DNA of 64,000 nucleotides from Chryseobacterium sp. FH2 (GTDB taxonomy: Bacteria; Bacteroidota; Bacteroidia; Flavobacteriales; Weeksellaceae), in NCBI RefSeq assembly GCF_001045455.1, contig NZ_LFNE01000010.1:1-64000 (forward strand), in the 5' to 3' direction. Every line of letters starts with the position of its first letter. Position 1 is the first letter of the stretch. The notes beneath the pieces are model-generated. The model saw only the letters and a list, made by a program, of their open reading frames with translations. It made no database searches and was not told where the DNA came from. The position numbers and the translations under genes were made by a program. Positions 35,006-44,901 of this stretch are shown here, one piece after another.

Positions 35006-36433
35006 TTAGAATTTATCCCAGAAAAGTTTTGTTGTAGCTTTATCACCTCCCATTTTATCTCCCGCTGCTTTTACATTAGCTCCATTCAAAACATATTCTT
35101 GGTCTGAATAAGGCATTCTGTAAGGTACAGATGATAAATTAGATTTAGGAGGGTTAACTAAAATTGGATTATCTAATCGTCTTGTAAAATTCCAACTAGC
35201 AAATCCTCTATTAAACATTGCTATCCATGCTTGAACTCCAATTGACTGTTTCCAATTAGCAACATTATATGGATTTGCAGCTAAATAAGATGTTGTATTT
35301 GCAGCACTTACTCCATTTTCATTCATTGAAGCGGTAACTGCAATATTATAAAGATTTGAAGCAGTATCTCCAACCGAATACCCTCTAGCCGCAGCTTCTG
35401 CCTTTAAAAATGCAACTTCTGCATAACTTAATAAGTTAGATGAGGCGGTTGAAGATCTGAAGAAAGAATTTAATTGAGAATAGTTAGTATAAGGGTTATT
35501 CAACTCTCCAAAAACACCTCCTTTATAAATTCCTCCAACTTTTGTAAACCATGCATCCATTCTAGGATCAGAAAGACTATTCATAGTATTAACTACTAAT
35601 TCACTAGGTACAAAATCATTTCTATTAGAAGCCACTAGATTATCAAATACAGGATTTGAAAATGTATTTCCATCATATTTAAATTTATAAGCTTCTAAAT
35701 CGGAAGAAATCACGCCAGCTGCAATTGCAGATTCAGCAGTAGATTTAGATAAAGCAGGATCTTCATCTGCTAAATTCATAGCTAATCTTAACTTAACAGA
35801 ATTAGCAAATTTAACCCATTTAGACATATCACCATAATAAACTAAATCACCAGTATTATATCCTTTCGATGATGAATTTACTGTAGTAATGACATCATTA
35901 ATGCGTTTAATTAAATCAACATAAATAGTTTTAGCATCATCATATTTAGGAGAGAAAATTTCATCAACTTTTAATGCTTCCGAATAAGGTACATCACCAT
36001 ATGTATCTACCAAGTTCTCCCAAACAAAAATTTCTTCAATCTCTAAAGTTGCTAATTTATTAGCTTTAACATCACTAGTATTAGCTTCTTTTTCTAAATT
36101 TGTCTTTGCTTGTCTAATATTATTTAATGTATATACATACATTCTATTAAAATGATTACGTGGTTGATTACGAGTAATCAAATCATATTGAGTCTCTTGT
36201 GGATATTGAGTTTCTGCCCATTGTTGTGTAAAAAATCTATAATTATTGAAGTTTACACTTGGATTATCCATATAATATGAAGATTGAAACAAAGCTGTGG
36301 CCAATAAATTTTCTGATGGAAGAACCGATGGGTGCTTAGGATCTTCATTAAGTGAAGTTAAATCACTTTGGCATGAAACTAGTCCCAAGCCTACAAATGC
36401 TGATACTAAAGTTATTTTTATTATATTTTTCAT
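35006..36433 (-). CDS. SusD/RagB-family nutrient-binding lipoprotein
   Basis: 475 residues. Lipoprotein signal ending at Cys21 (GLGLVSCQSD), then a SusD-like TPR fold: NEDPKHPSVLPSENLLATAL, FTQQWAETQYPQET, DTYGDVPYSEAL, KLRLAMNLADEDP, LSYAEVAFLKAEAAARGY, WIAMFNRGFASWNFTRRL, PYRMPYSDQEY. The length and motifs fit the SusD-like group 2. It caps the SusC transporter on the cell surface and binds ligand. Twelve bases after susC. No enzyme, regulator or sigma gene nearby shows the substrate. Confidence 0.93.
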   Translation of the reverse strand: MKNIIKITLVSAFVGLGLVSCQSDLTSLNEDPKHPSVLPSENLLATALFQSSYYMDNPSVNFNNYRFFTQQWAETQYPQETQYDLITRNQPRNHFNRMYVYTLNNIRQAKTNLEKEANTSDVKANKLATLEIEEIFVWENLVDTYGDVPYSEALKVDEIFSPKYDDAKTIYVDLIKRINDVITTVNSSSKGYNTGDLVYYGDMSKWVKFANSVKLRLAMNLADEDPALSKSTAESAIAAGVISSDLEAYKFKYDGNTFSNPVFDNLVASNRNDFVPSELVVNTMNSLSDPRMDAWFTKVGGIYKGGVFGELNNPYTNYSQLNSFFRSSTASSNLLSYAEVAFLKAEAAARGYSVGDTASNLYNIAVTASMNENGVSAANTTSYLAANPYNVANWKQSIGVQAWIAMFNRGFASWNFTRRLDNPILVNPPKSNLSSVPYRMPYSDQEYVLNGANVKAAGDKMGGDKATTKLFWDKF

Positions 36434-36445
36434 TTTTAACGTAAT

Positions 36446-39445
36446 TTAGAATTTAAATGTTACATTCACTCCAACATCTCTTGTTGTTGGCATAGAACCA
36501 ATAGACCATCCGTAAGAATTTATTCCCCCTCCAATCATTGCTTCAGGATCAGCATGAGGCAAGTTTTTATGAATAATCCATAAATTTCTTCCTACAATAG
36601 AAATCTTAGCATCGTAAATCTTTGTTCCTGCTAATAGAGATTTAGGTAACATATATCCAATGCTTGCCTCTCTTAATTTAATAAATGAGCCATCATAAAC
36701 AAACTCTTTTGAAGGTTGTGTTTCATATCCATAATTACTTCCTGTTGTAAATTGAGATAATGCAATATTATTTGGAGTTCCATCAGGTAAAACACCAGGA
36801 AGAATCACATCTTTATCTCTATAATCACCTATTGCAGATTCTTTATAGAGACCAGTATCCATACCATAATACATATCTGTAGAAAATACATCACCTCCTT
36901 TGCGCATATCAATTAAGAAACTTAAAGAAAAACCTTTATATGTAAAACTATTTCTAATACCCCCAATCCAGTCAGGAGTCGTATTTCCGATAACTTGATT
37001 CGGATTTGTTTGATAGATACCTGTATCAGGATCGATCACTCTCTGTCCATTTAAATATACATAATCAGAACCAACAAGTGTCCCCCAAGCTTCTCCAACT
37101 CTAGCATTTAGTGAAACACCTCCTTGGAAACTATTCAATAGTAGATTTGTAATTCCTGGATAAAGATCAACAACTTTATTGGTATTTTTAGACCAGTTAG
37201 CATCGATATTCCATGTAAAATCTTTAGTTTTTATTGGCACTAATCCTAGCTGTACCTCATATCCTGTATTATCAATTCTACCTGCATTAATAACTTTACC
37301 TGTATACCCTGTACCAGAAGACACTGGAAGTGTGATAATTTGATTGATTGTTTTAGTCTTGTAATAAGCAAAATCTAATGTAATTCTATCTCTTAAAAAG
37401 TGAACTTCAGTACCAACTTCAAATTCTTTAGATCTTTGAGGTTTTAAATCTGCCTCTGCTTTTGTTAAAATAGAATTATATAATCCCACACCACCTTGAG
37501 CTCCAGTAAAAATACCTGCAGATGTATAATAGTTTGCTAATTGATAAGGATCAGCAGTACCACCAACTTCAGCGTAATTAGCTCTTAATTTCCAGAAATT
37601 CATCCAATCTTTCGTTTTTAAAATTTCTGAAAGAATTAATGACCCTGTAATTGAAGGATAATTATATACGTTATTTGCTGAAGGAAGTGTTGAACTTTGA
37701 TCAACTCTCCATGTTCCATCTAAATAGAACATTTTATAGAAATCAAAAGAAGCTGTTACGTATCCTGAATTAGTTTGTACCGTAGATTCATTTTCATCTG
37801 GCGCTAAAGGTGCTTTAACAGAATTAGATAACGCATAAATACCTGGTACAACCAAGCCTCCTTCAGTAGAAGCATAAACCGAATTTAAATAATTTCTTCT
37901 AATATTCCCTCCTAAAACCCCAGAAACATTAATATTATCAGTAATATCAAATTTATAATTTGCCATTAAATCATAATTTGTTTCTGTTCTTGTAACATCT
38001 CTTCTTGCATAACCTGAAGTTACATCATTACCTGATCTACCAAAAGGCTGAGAAATTGACCCAACTGCTACTCTGTTTTCCGCGAATAAATTGGATCTGT
38101 CATAAGAAACTTTACCTGTTAATGATATATTATCTAATAAATCATAGGTCACCTGAGCATATGTGAAATTTCTAAATCTCCTATCAGTTGTATAATTCTC
38201 ATATGCCTGGAAATAAGGGTTATTCCAATAAGCAGCACTTCCATCAGTATCTGACTTTCTATTCCACGACACATTTCCATAATAAGCATTTGAGTTACCT
38301 GCATTTTGAAAATATGCTCTTTGCTGCTCTTTCAAATCAACATTTGTTTGCCACCATTGTCTAAATCCTGTAACAGTGTTATCAGAATATCCAGTTATAC
38401 TACGTCCTTTTGTATCTTGCAATGTCATTGTAGAATAAAAAGAAGAGTGTAATTTAGGTGTTAAATCGTAATTAATTTTTAACGAGAAATTATTTTTATT
38501 AATATGAGAGTTAGGCATTAAACCGTCTGTCATCATATTATCATAAGTAAAACTAATATTCTTTCCTTTCTGTCCTTTTTCTAATGTTACACTATTAGTA
38601 TAAGTAGTTGGATTATTAAAGAATTTAATCGGTCCATTTTTAGCTGCTACCCATGGTGTCGCCTTTCCATAATTAGGAGATGTAGGATCGTAGGAATCCC
38701 ATTGATAGACTAATAAATTAGGATCAAATTTTGGTCCCCATGAAGCATCATCTCCAAAATTAACATTATTAATTCCATTTGCTCCTTGTGAAGAAAACTC
38801 CTGTGCATAACCTGCTCCATATCGTGTTTGATATTCAGGGAAAGTAGATTTATCGATAAAACCTACATTTACAGAAGATGATAATGTAACCCCCCAAGAA
38901 CCATCATCCTTTCCTTTTCCATTTTTGGTCGTAATGACAATTACACCATTTAAACCTCTTTCTCCGTATAGAGCCGACGCAGCAGCCCCTTTTAATACGT
39001 TAATAGACTCAATATCTTCTTGATTTATGTCCGATAATGCATTACCATAATCAACATTTTTTTCTTGAGTATAAGTATTATTCACAGGTGAACCATCTAT
39101 AACAATTAATGGGTTACCTCCACCTAAAGACTTCACACCTCTAATTAATAAGTTTGAAGAACCTCCAAAGTTATTACTTGTCGTAACATTTAAACCAGCG
39201 ACCTTTCCTGAAAGTTGAGAAGCTATATTACCTGTATTTGTTGTTCCGTCTGATAATGCACTCCCTTTAATTTCCTGAGAAGCATATCCAAGAGATTTTT
39301 TCTCTCTTTTAATACCTAGCGCAGTTACTACTACGCCCTCAATGTCTTGAGTTTTAATACTATCACTTTTCTTTTGCTGAGCATTTGCTACAGCTAGAGA
39401 TGAGGATAGTACTAACACAAGCACACCAGCTGTTAGTTTCTTCAT
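36446..39445 (-). CDS. SusC/RagA-family TonB-dependent transporter
   Basis: 999 residues. After a signal peptide (VANAQ) and a short linker the plug begins at once (GVVVTALGIKREKKSLGYA, SGKVAGLNVTTSNNFGG, LIRGVKSLGGGNPLIVIDG), so the usual carboxypeptidase-like N-terminal domain of SusC proteins is missing. A 22-strand barrel follows, ending with aromatic FKF. Imports the ligand bound by the adjacent SusD using TonB energy. Variable loops give no clue to ligand; a peptide or glycan is possible. The upstream region has a TTGTAC-GTACAA palindrome. Confidence 0.93.
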   Translation of the reverse strand: MKKLTAGVLVLVLSSSLAVANAQQKKSDSIKTQDIEGVVVTALGIKREKKSLGYASQEIKGSALSDGTTNTGNIASQLSGKVAGLNVTTSNNFGGSSNLLIRGVKSLGGGNPLIVIDGSPVNNTYTQEKNVDYGNALSDINQEDIESINVLKGAAASALYGERGLNGVIVITTKNGKGKDDGSWGVTLSSSVNVGFIDKSTFPEYQTRYGAGYAQEFSSQGANGINNVNFGDDASWGPKFDPNLLVYQWDSYDPTSPNYGKATPWVAAKNGPIKFFNNPTTYTNSVTLEKGQKGKNISFTYDNMMTDGLMPNSHINKNNFSLKINYDLTPKLHSSFYSTMTLQDTKGRSITGYSDNTVTGFRQWWQTNVDLKEQQRAYFQNAGNSNAYYGNVSWNRKSDTDGSAAYWNNPYFQAYENYTTDRRFRNFTYAQVTYDLLDNISLTGKVSYDRSNLFAENRVAVGSISQPFGRSGNDVTSGYARRDVTRTETNYDLMANYKFDITDNINVSGVLGGNIRRNYLNSVYASTEGGLVVPGIYALSNSVKAPLAPDENESTVQTNSGYVTASFDFYKMFYLDGTWRVDQSSTLPSANNVYNYPSITGSLILSEILKTKDWMNFWKLRANYAEVGGTADPYQLANYYTSAGIFTGAQGGVGLYNSILTKAEADLKPQRSKEFEVGTEVHFLRDRITLDFAYYKTKTINQIITLPVSSGTGYTGKVINAGRIDNTGYEVQLGLVPIKTKDFTWNIDANWSKNTNKVVDLYPGITNLLLNSFQGGVSLNARVGEAWGTLVGSDYVYLNGQRVIDPDTGIYQTNPNQVIGNTTPDWIGGIRNSFTYKGFSLSFLIDMRKGGDVFSTDMYYGMDTGLYKESAIGDYRDKDVILPGVLPDGTPNNIALSQFTTGSNYGYETQPSKEFVYDGSFIKLREASIGYMLPKSLLAGTKIYDAKISIVGRNLWIIHKNLPHADPEAMIGGGINSYGWSIGSMPTTRDVGVNVTFKF

Positions 39446-39459
39446 ATCAAATTATTTTT

Positions 39460-39472
39460 TTGTACCGTACAA
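39460..39472. promoter_or_regulatory. Palindrome TTGTACCGTACAA upstream of susC
   Basis: Perfect 6-bp arms around a single base, 15 bp upstream of the susC ATG. A candidate operator or leader hairpin. Confidence 0.4.
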
Positions 39473-39549
39473 ATTTGTAAAACTTTCCTAATAAAACAAA
39501 ACAAAAACATAAAAAAATGTTATTTTTATCATAGTTTTTAAATTATTCT

Positions 39550-39557
39550 TACTTTTG
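39550..39557 (+). promoter_or_regulatory. rnhB promoter -7 box (TACTTTTG)
   Basis: Exact TAnnTTTG match 12 bases before the first ATG (39569) and 24 before the second (39581); it favours the second as start. Confidence 0.5.
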
Positions 39558-39580
39558 TATTATTAGAAATGTTAATTTTT

Positions 39581-40165
39581 ATGGAATTGATAAAAAAATG
39601 GACAAATCTTTACGTAGAGGCAGGATGCGATGAAGTAGGTAGAGGATGTTTAAGTGGTCCAGTAGTGGCTGCAACTGTAATTTTGGATGAAAATTTTAAA
39701 CAAAATTTAGTTAATGATTCCAAAAAATTAAATTTTAAAACCAGAATGGGACTTGATGATTATATAAGAAATAATGTCAAAGATTTTGCAATCGCAGAAC
39801 TTCCTCCAAAATTCATTGATGAACATAACATTCTGAATGCTAGCATACACGCAATGCATCAAGCGTTAGATAAATTAACCATGAGACCGGAGTTTATTTT
39901 AGTTGACGGAAACAAATTCCATCCTTATAATTATATTCCACATCAATGTATTATTAAGGGAGATTCAAAAGTTTTATCTATTGCGGCAGCATCTATTTTG
40001 GCAAAAAATTACAGGGACAAATTAATGATCGAGCTTCATGAAGAATTTCCTCAGTACGGCTGGGACACCAACTTTGGGTATGCTACTAAAAAACATCAGG
40101 AAGCCCTGGTAAAGCATGGTCCAACAAAATACCACCGTCAATCTTTCAGATTAAAGTATGATTAA
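39581..40165 (+). CDS. rnhB: Ribonuclease HII
   Basis: 194 residues from the ATG at 39581 (four codons earlier at 39569 is possible but would leave almost no leader). The motif GCDEVGRGCLSGPVVAA carries the first catalytic Asp-Glu (17-18); VNDSKKL, FILVDGNK and IAAASILAKNYRD complete the RNase HII signature. Cuts the RNA strand of RNA-DNA hybrids, including single ribonucleotides in DNA. Convergent with yidC. Confidence 0.96.
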   Translation: MELIKKWTNLYVEAGCDEVGRGCLSGPVVAATVILDENFKQNLVNDSKKLNFKTRMGLDDYIRNNVKDFAIAELPPKFIDEHNILNASIHAMHQALDKLTMRPEFILVDGNKFHPYNYIPHQCIIKGDSKVLSIAAASILAKNYRDKLMIELHEEFPQYGWDTNFGYATKKHQEALVKHGPTKYHRQSFRLKYD

Positions 40166-40230
40166 ATTCTTTAAGCCGTGAATTATAAAATCCACAAACC
40201 CCAAAGTAAAATTTAAACTCTGTCTAAATA

Positions 40231-40263
40231 AAAAAAGAGAAGCAATATTTGCTTCTCTTTTTT
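40231..40263. terminator. Bidirectional terminator between rnhB and yidC
   Basis: AAAAAAGAGAAGCAA/TTGCTTCTCTTTTTT hairpin with three-base loop and A/T tracts on both sides; serves both convergent genes. Confidence 0.9.
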
Positions 40264-40279
40264 GTTATATTAGGTTATT

Positions 40280-42076
40280 TTATTTCTTTTTACCTCTTGG
40301 CTCTTGTGCCTTTTGCTGCTCCTGAGCTTTTTCCATCATCTCTCTCATACGTTTTTGGAATTTACCTTCAGTTTTTGGCTTTTCTTTATTCGCTTGAATT
40401 TGTGCATGAATTTTCTTTTCATCCAAAATCACATACTTAATGACTAAAATAATCAAGATATTAATCGCATTCGATACAAAATAATACCAAGAAAGACCAG
40501 ATGCCGAAGTATTCAGGAAAAATAAGAACGTAATCGGGAATATATACATTAATACTTTCATATTTGGCATACCTTCCTGCTGTGGCTGCTGCATATTTCC
40601 AGAAGTCATAATAGTATAAATCAAAATCACGACTGTACATGCAAGAGCAAAAACACTCAGATGATCTCCCAGAAAAGGAATTTTAAATGGCAATTTAATC
40701 AAATCATCATATGCCGTCAAATCCTTTGCGAACCAGAAGCCTTTACCTCTCAAATCAATAAAGTTCGGAAAGAAACGGAATAATGCATAAAAAATCGGAA
40801 TTTGTACCAATGCCGGCAGGCATCCTGCCATCTGATTCACTCCAGCTTTTCTGTAGATCTCCATGGTAGCTTGTTGTTTTTTCATAGGATCTGCATCTTT
40901 TAGCTTTGCATTGACCTCATCAATTTCCGGGCGAATCACTCTCATCATTGCACTCAGCTTATGCTGCTTGTACATGATGGGTGATAAGATCAATTTAACA
41001 ATAATTGTCATTACAAAAATCACCCAACCTGCAGATAATCCCCAACCAGCAATTATACTATACATCCACATGAAGAAATAACGATTCATCCATCCAATGA
41101 AAGACCAGCCCAACGGTAAGATTTCGTCAAAGTTTTTATCGTAAGATTTTAGCAGTGGTAAATCCAATGGCATAAAATACCAAGTAAAATCCTGATTCAA
41201 TTCGCTTCCAGTCATTTGAACGAAGCCTTCATAGTTAAGCTTTTTCAAATATTCACCTTCTTCAACCGTTTCCTGATTTCCTTTACTGTGAGTGAATCCA
41301 TTTTTAGCCTCAATCACTGAAGAGAAAAACTGTTGTTTTACACCAATCCAATTAAGTGTTTCTTTCTCTTCATCCATCGTTGTTCTTCCGTCATAGTCAT
41401 AATCTTTATAATTATTAAATGCATACGAGAATTCTGAGTGAGACTGCTCCTGAGCTCTACCTTTTTCAAGGTTTCTGACACTGTAATCCCAGATAAAATC
41501 TGCTTTATTATCAGAAGTAATTTTAGCTAGGCCTTGTGTTCTTACTTTAAAATCTAATGTATATTTTGGAAGTAATGTATAAATAAATTGAATGACAGCG
41601 CCATTGTAATTAGCCGTCATCGTCACTACATTCCCGTTTACAGCCGGAGCAAAAACTAAATCTTTAGTGTTAATTACTTTTCCTGTTTTGTCCTTGAACT
41701 GGAAACCGTAGTTTGAATTATTTTTAGTGATCAGATAAAGCGGAAGATCAGCCTTATCAGTTTTATGATCGTAGGCTTTGTATTCTGAAAGCTCTACTTT
41801 AGAAACCTGCCCTCCTAAACTTGCAAATTCAATATTCAATTCTTTGTTTGAAAGCTTCGCGGTCTGAATTGCATTAGGAGTTACATTTGGATTGATATTG
41901 CTTGCCTGAGTTTGTTTTACAGCATTTTTTACTTGTTCAGTCTTTTGTTGCTGAGCTTTTACCTCTTCTTCTTTTGATTGTTTGTTCTGGAAATAAAACA
42001 TGAAACCAAAAAGAACCAAACATAAAACCGCAAAACTAATCATTTGACTTTTATCGAGTCCGTTGTTCTGTTGCAT
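40280..42076 (-). CDS. yidC: Membrane protein insertase YidC
   Basis: 598 residues. N-terminal TM (ISFAVLCLVLFGFMFYF), large periplasmic beta domain (residues ~60-340), then the conserved insertase core with five TM helices (GWGLSAGWVIFVMTIIVKLILSPI, MYKQHKLSAMMRVIRPEI, GCLPALVQIPIFYALFRF) and a basic tail (AQEQQKAQEPRGKKK) thought to contact the ribosome. Inserts and folds inner-membrane proteins with or without SecYEG. Downstream of pyrG, 180 bases apart with an inverted repeat between them. Confidence 0.97.
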   Translation of the reverse strand: MQQNNGLDKSQMISFAVLCLVLFGFMFYFQNKQSKEEEVKAQQQKTEQVKNAVKQTQASNINPNVTPNAIQTAKLSNKELNIEFASLGGQVSKVELSEYKAYDHKTDKADLPLYLITKNNSNYGFQFKDKTGKVINTKDLVFAPAVNGNVVTMTANYNGAVIQFIYTLLPKYTLDFKVRTQGLAKITSDNKADFIWDYSVRNLEKGRAQEQSHSEFSYAFNNYKDYDYDGRTTMDEEKETLNWIGVKQQFFSSVIEAKNGFTHSKGNQETVEEGEYLKKLNYEGFVQMTGSELNQDFTWYFMPLDLPLLKSYDKNFDEILPLGWSFIGWMNRYFFMWMYSIIAGWGLSAGWVIFVMTIIVKLILSPIMYKQHKLSAMMRVIRPEIDEVNAKLKDADPMKKQQATMEIYRKAGVNQMAGCLPALVQIPIFYALFRFFPNFIDLRGKGFWFAKDLTAYDDLIKLPFKIPFLGDHLSVFALACTVVILIYTIMTSGNMQQPQQEGMPNMKVLMYIFPITFLFFLNTSASGLSWYYFVSNAINILIILVIKYVILDEKKIHAQIQANKEKPKTEGKFQKRMREMMEKAQEQQKAQEPRGKKK

Positions 42077-42191
42077 TTTATCTTAATTAAATTTTTACTA
42101 TTAAATGTGTATTGCGAAATGCTATACATTTTGAGTCGACAAAAATACTGTTTTTTTATCAAAACTCTATGCTATAATATATTACTATATA

Positions 42192-42227
42192 ATAAACTCA
42201 AGCTGATAATAATCAACCTGAGTTTAT
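42192..42227 (-). terminator. Inverted repeat after pyrG, possible terminator
   Basis: Arms ATAAACTCA/TGAGTTTAT (9 bp) around an 18-base loop between pyrG and yidC. The following T-run is weak, so termination may be partial. Confidence 0.5.
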
Positions 42228-42255
42228 ATATAACGTTTGTAATTAAAAAATTACC

Positions 42256-43863
42256 TTATTTCTTTTCGCAAGCATTAATAAAAGCTCTGAATAACGGATG
42301 CGGTGTTGCAACTGTACTTTTATATTCCGGGTGGTACTGTACTCCAACATAAAACGGGTGTCCCGGCATTTCCAATGCCTCCACCAATCCTGTCTCAGGA
42401 TTTGTACCTGTAGCCAAGAAACCATTTTTCTCAAATTCAGTTAAATAATCACTATTAAACTCATATCTGTGGCGGTGTCTTTCAGAAATACTTTTGCTTC
42501 CGTAGATTTCAGAAAGCTTAGAACCGTTTTTCACAGCGCACTTCCAGGCCCCAAGACGCATTGTTCCCCCTTTATCTACTACATTTTTCTGCTCTTCCAT
42601 TAATGAAATTACAGGATCCGGAGTAGATGTATCAAATTCTACAGAGTTTGCTTTTGAATACCCTAAAATATTTCTGGCAAATTCGATAGTCATAATCTGC
42701 ATTCCTAAACAAATCCCCAACATCGGAATTTTATTTTCTCTTGCATATTGAGCAGTAAGCACTTTACCTTCAATTCCTCTATCGCCAAAACCCGGAGCGA
42801 TAAGGATTCCGTCCACATTTTTTAAAGTATCTTTAATGTTTTCAGCCGTGATATCACCACTGTAAACCCATCTTACCTTTACCTCAGTTTCCAAATCAGC
42901 GCCTGCGTGCTTGAAAGCTTCAGCGATTGAAATATATGAATCCTGCAGGGAAACATATTTCCCAACCAAGGCAATCTCAACATTCTTTTTAGGATTTTGG
43001 AATTTTTTTAGAAAGTTTTTCCAGTCTTTAAGATCAGCATCTTTATCACTTTTCAGATCCAATTCTTTTAAAACTACATCATCAAAGTTCTGTTTTTGAA
43101 GGTACATCGGAACTTCGTAAATTGTTTCCAAATCTTTACATTCAATTACATTATCCAAAGGAACATTACAGAATTGAGCCAGTTTTGCTCTCTGATCTTT
43201 CGGAATTTTATGTTCCGTTCTGCAAACTAAAACATCCGCCATGATTCCGCTTTCCATCAATTGACGAACAGAATGCTGAGAAGGTTTTGTTTTTAATTCC
43301 CCACTTGAAGCCAGATACGGCAGCAAAGTCAGGTGAATCACCATAGAATTTTTCTCACCTAATTCCCATTTCAACTGACGAACAGTTTCTATGTAAGGTA
43401 AAGATTCAATATCCCCTACAGTTCCCCCGATCTCAGTAATAATAATATCGTAGTTCTGCTTAGATAGAATTTTAATTCTACGTTTGATTTCGTTAGTAAT
43501 ATGAGGAATTACCTGAACTGTTTTTCCAAGGAAATCTCCTTTTCTTTCTTTTTCTATTACAGTTTGGTAGATTTTTCCTGTTGTAACGTTGTTGTTTTGG
43601 GAAGTAGGAGCATCAAGATAACGCTCGTAGTGACCTAAATCCAGATCCGTCTCCGCACCATCTTCGGTTACATAGCATTCTCCGTGTTCATAAGGATTCA
43701 ATGTCCCTGGGTCGATATTGATATAAGGATCCAATTTTTGAATCGTTACATTAAAGCCGCGTGATTTTAGTAGAAGTCCCAGAGAAGCAGAAACGATTCC
43801 CTTTCCCAAAGATGAAGTTACACCTCCTGTCACAAAGATGTACTTTGTATTCTTTTTACTCAT
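42256..43863 (-). CDS. pyrG: CTP synthase
   Basis: 535 residues. N-terminal amidoligase domain (KYIFVTGGVTSSLGKGI, PYINIDPGTLNPYEHGECYVTEDGAE in segments, TEIGGTVGDIES) and C-terminal glutamine amidotransferase domain with nucleophile LGICLGMQ and HPEYKS. Makes CTP from UTP, ATP and glutamine. The upstream ATG at 43881 lies within a TAACTTTG promoter box (43879-43886), so the start is MSKKNTKY at 43863. Confidence 0.97.
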   Translation of the reverse strand: MSKKNTKYIFVTGGVTSSLGKGIVSASLGLLLKSRGFNVTIQKLDPYINIDPGTLNPYEHGECYVTEDGAETDLDLGHYERYLDAPTSQNNNVTTGKIYQTVIEKERKGDFLGKTVQVIPHITNEIKRRIKILSKQNYDIIITEIGGTVGDIESLPYIETVRQLKWELGEKNSMVIHLTLLPYLASSGELKTKPSQHSVRQLMESGIMADVLVCRTEHKIPKDQRAKLAQFCNVPLDNVIECKDLETIYEVPMYLQKQNFDDVVLKELDLKSDKDADLKDWKNFLKKFQNPKKNVEIALVGKYVSLQDSYISIAEAFKHAGADLETEVKVRWVYSGDITAENIKDTLKNVDGILIAPGFGDRGIEGKVLTAQYARENKIPMLGICLGMQIMTIEFARNILGYSKANSVEFDTSTPDPVISLMEEQKNVVDKGGTMRLGAWKCAVKNGSKLSEIYGSKSISERHRHRYEFNSDYLTEFEKNGFLATGTNPETGLVEALEMPGHPFYVGVQYHPEYKSTVATPHPLFRAFINACEKK

Positions 43864-43878
43864 TAGATTAGGTTTGTG

Positions 43879-43886
43879 CAAAGTTA
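43879..43886 (-). promoter_or_regulatory. pyrG promoter -7 box (TAACTTTG)
   Basis: Exact TAnnTTTG match 16 bases upstream of the chosen start. It overlaps and so excludes the earlier ATG. Confidence 0.6.
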
Positions 43887-44140
43887 TGGGAAAAAGAAAT
43901 ACAAAGCAATTTTGTTGGGGATTTTAAATTTCAGATTGATGAAATTAAACCTTTTGATTACTTATTACACGCTCGCTGATCAGAGTGATTTACCAAATTT
44001 TTGCGCTTAAAATTAATCTTTAAAATCTGCGAGAATTAAAATTTAATAAAAAAATTAATTTACAGATACTTCCTTCGCCAAAATGACAAATTGAAGAGCA
44101 AAGATCACTTAATAAATTTCTTTGCCTTTTTGCTTTTATA
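43887..44140. other. Intergenic stretch between pyrG and the YceI-like gene
   Basis: About 250 AT-rich bases with no ORF, hairpin or repeat that I can support; only the terminator of the YceI-like gene follows at its right edge. Confidence 0.5.
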
Positions 44141-44177
44141 AAAAACAAAAAAGGTTCTCAAAAAATTGAAAACCCTT
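44141..44177 (-). terminator. Terminator of the YceI-like gene
   Basis: Imperfect hairpin (AAGGTTCTC/GAAAACCCTT) followed on the minus strand by a T-rich run. Confidence 0.55.
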
Positions 44178-44202
44178 TCCTAAACCAAATTATATATGAA
44201 AA

Positions 44203-44775
44203 CTATTGCTTAATTAACTCAAAATATAAGTTAACGTCAACGTCTTTTGCTACACCTGCCCCCGTTGGATCATATTTAATATTATAATCTAAACGATTTA
44301 CTTTAAATGCTGTTTGGAAGCCTAAAACTTCTTTACCTTGTTGGTTTTTAGTAGTCCCCCCGAAAGTTACCGGTACACTGATATCTTTGGTAACATCTTT
44401 GATAGTCAGTTTTCCTTTAAGAATGTAAGTATTTTTAGCCTTATCTTTAGTGATTGAAGTACTTTGAAATCTCATTTCAGGATAGGTTTCAACATCGAAA
44501 AAGTCAGGGCTTTTCAAATGCTTATCTCTCATCTCAACGCCTGTGTTTACAGAGTTTACATCTGCTGTAAATTCAAAAGTTGCATTATCAAGATCGTTAG
44601 TCTTGGTAACCACTTTCCCTGTAAAATTATCAAATCGGCCTTGTACAAAACTGATTCCCATATGCTTAATATTGAAATTCACAGATGAATGCATGGGATC
44701 TACTGCCCAACCCGTCTGTGCAAAACCTATGACGCTTAATAAAGCAAAAACGAAAGTTAAAAATACTTTTTTCAT
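44203..44775 (-). CDS. YceI-family periplasmic lipid-binding-type protein
   Basis: 190 residues: signal peptide (MKKVFLTFVFALLSVIGFAQ), then the YceI lipocalin-like barrel (WAVDPMHSSVNFNIKHMGIS, GRFDNFTGKV, NSVNTGVEMRDKHLKSPDFF, YPEMRFQSTSI, LTIKDVTKDISVPV). The family binds isoprenoid-type lipids; function in this organism is unknown. The ATG at 44805 lies inside a TACCTTTG promoter box (44803-44810), so the start is 44775. Single gene with its own terminator. Confidence 0.92.
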   Translation of the reverse strand: MKKVFLTFVFALLSVIGFAQTGWAVDPMHSSVNFNIKHMGISFVQGRFDNFTGKVVTKTNDLDNATFEFTADVNSVNTGVEMRDKHLKSPDFFDVETYPEMRFQSTSITKDKAKNTYILKGKLTIKDVTKDISVPVTFGGTTKNQQGKEVLGFQTAFKVNRLDYNIKYDPTGAGVAKDVDVNLYFELIKQ

Positions 44776-44802
44776 TGTTATATATTTATTTTCTTTATTC
44801 AC

Positions 44803-44810
44803 CAAAGGTA
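44803..44810 (-). promoter_or_regulatory. Promoter -7 box (TACCTTTG) of the YceI-like gene
   Basis: Exact TAnnTTTG match 28 bases upstream of the chosen start; decides against the upstream ATG. Confidence 0.6.
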
Positions 44811-44901
44811 AACGATATCATATAGAATCATATTGATCTATGTTATCTTTTATCTGTATCTGAAAATTTCTTAATGCTAAGTTTTTTCATAATTTTACAT
44901 C

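Noticed and set aside
43887..44140. Small RNA or gene between pyrG and the YceI-like gene
   Set aside because: No ORF, no promoter-terminator pair of its own and no stable hairpin.
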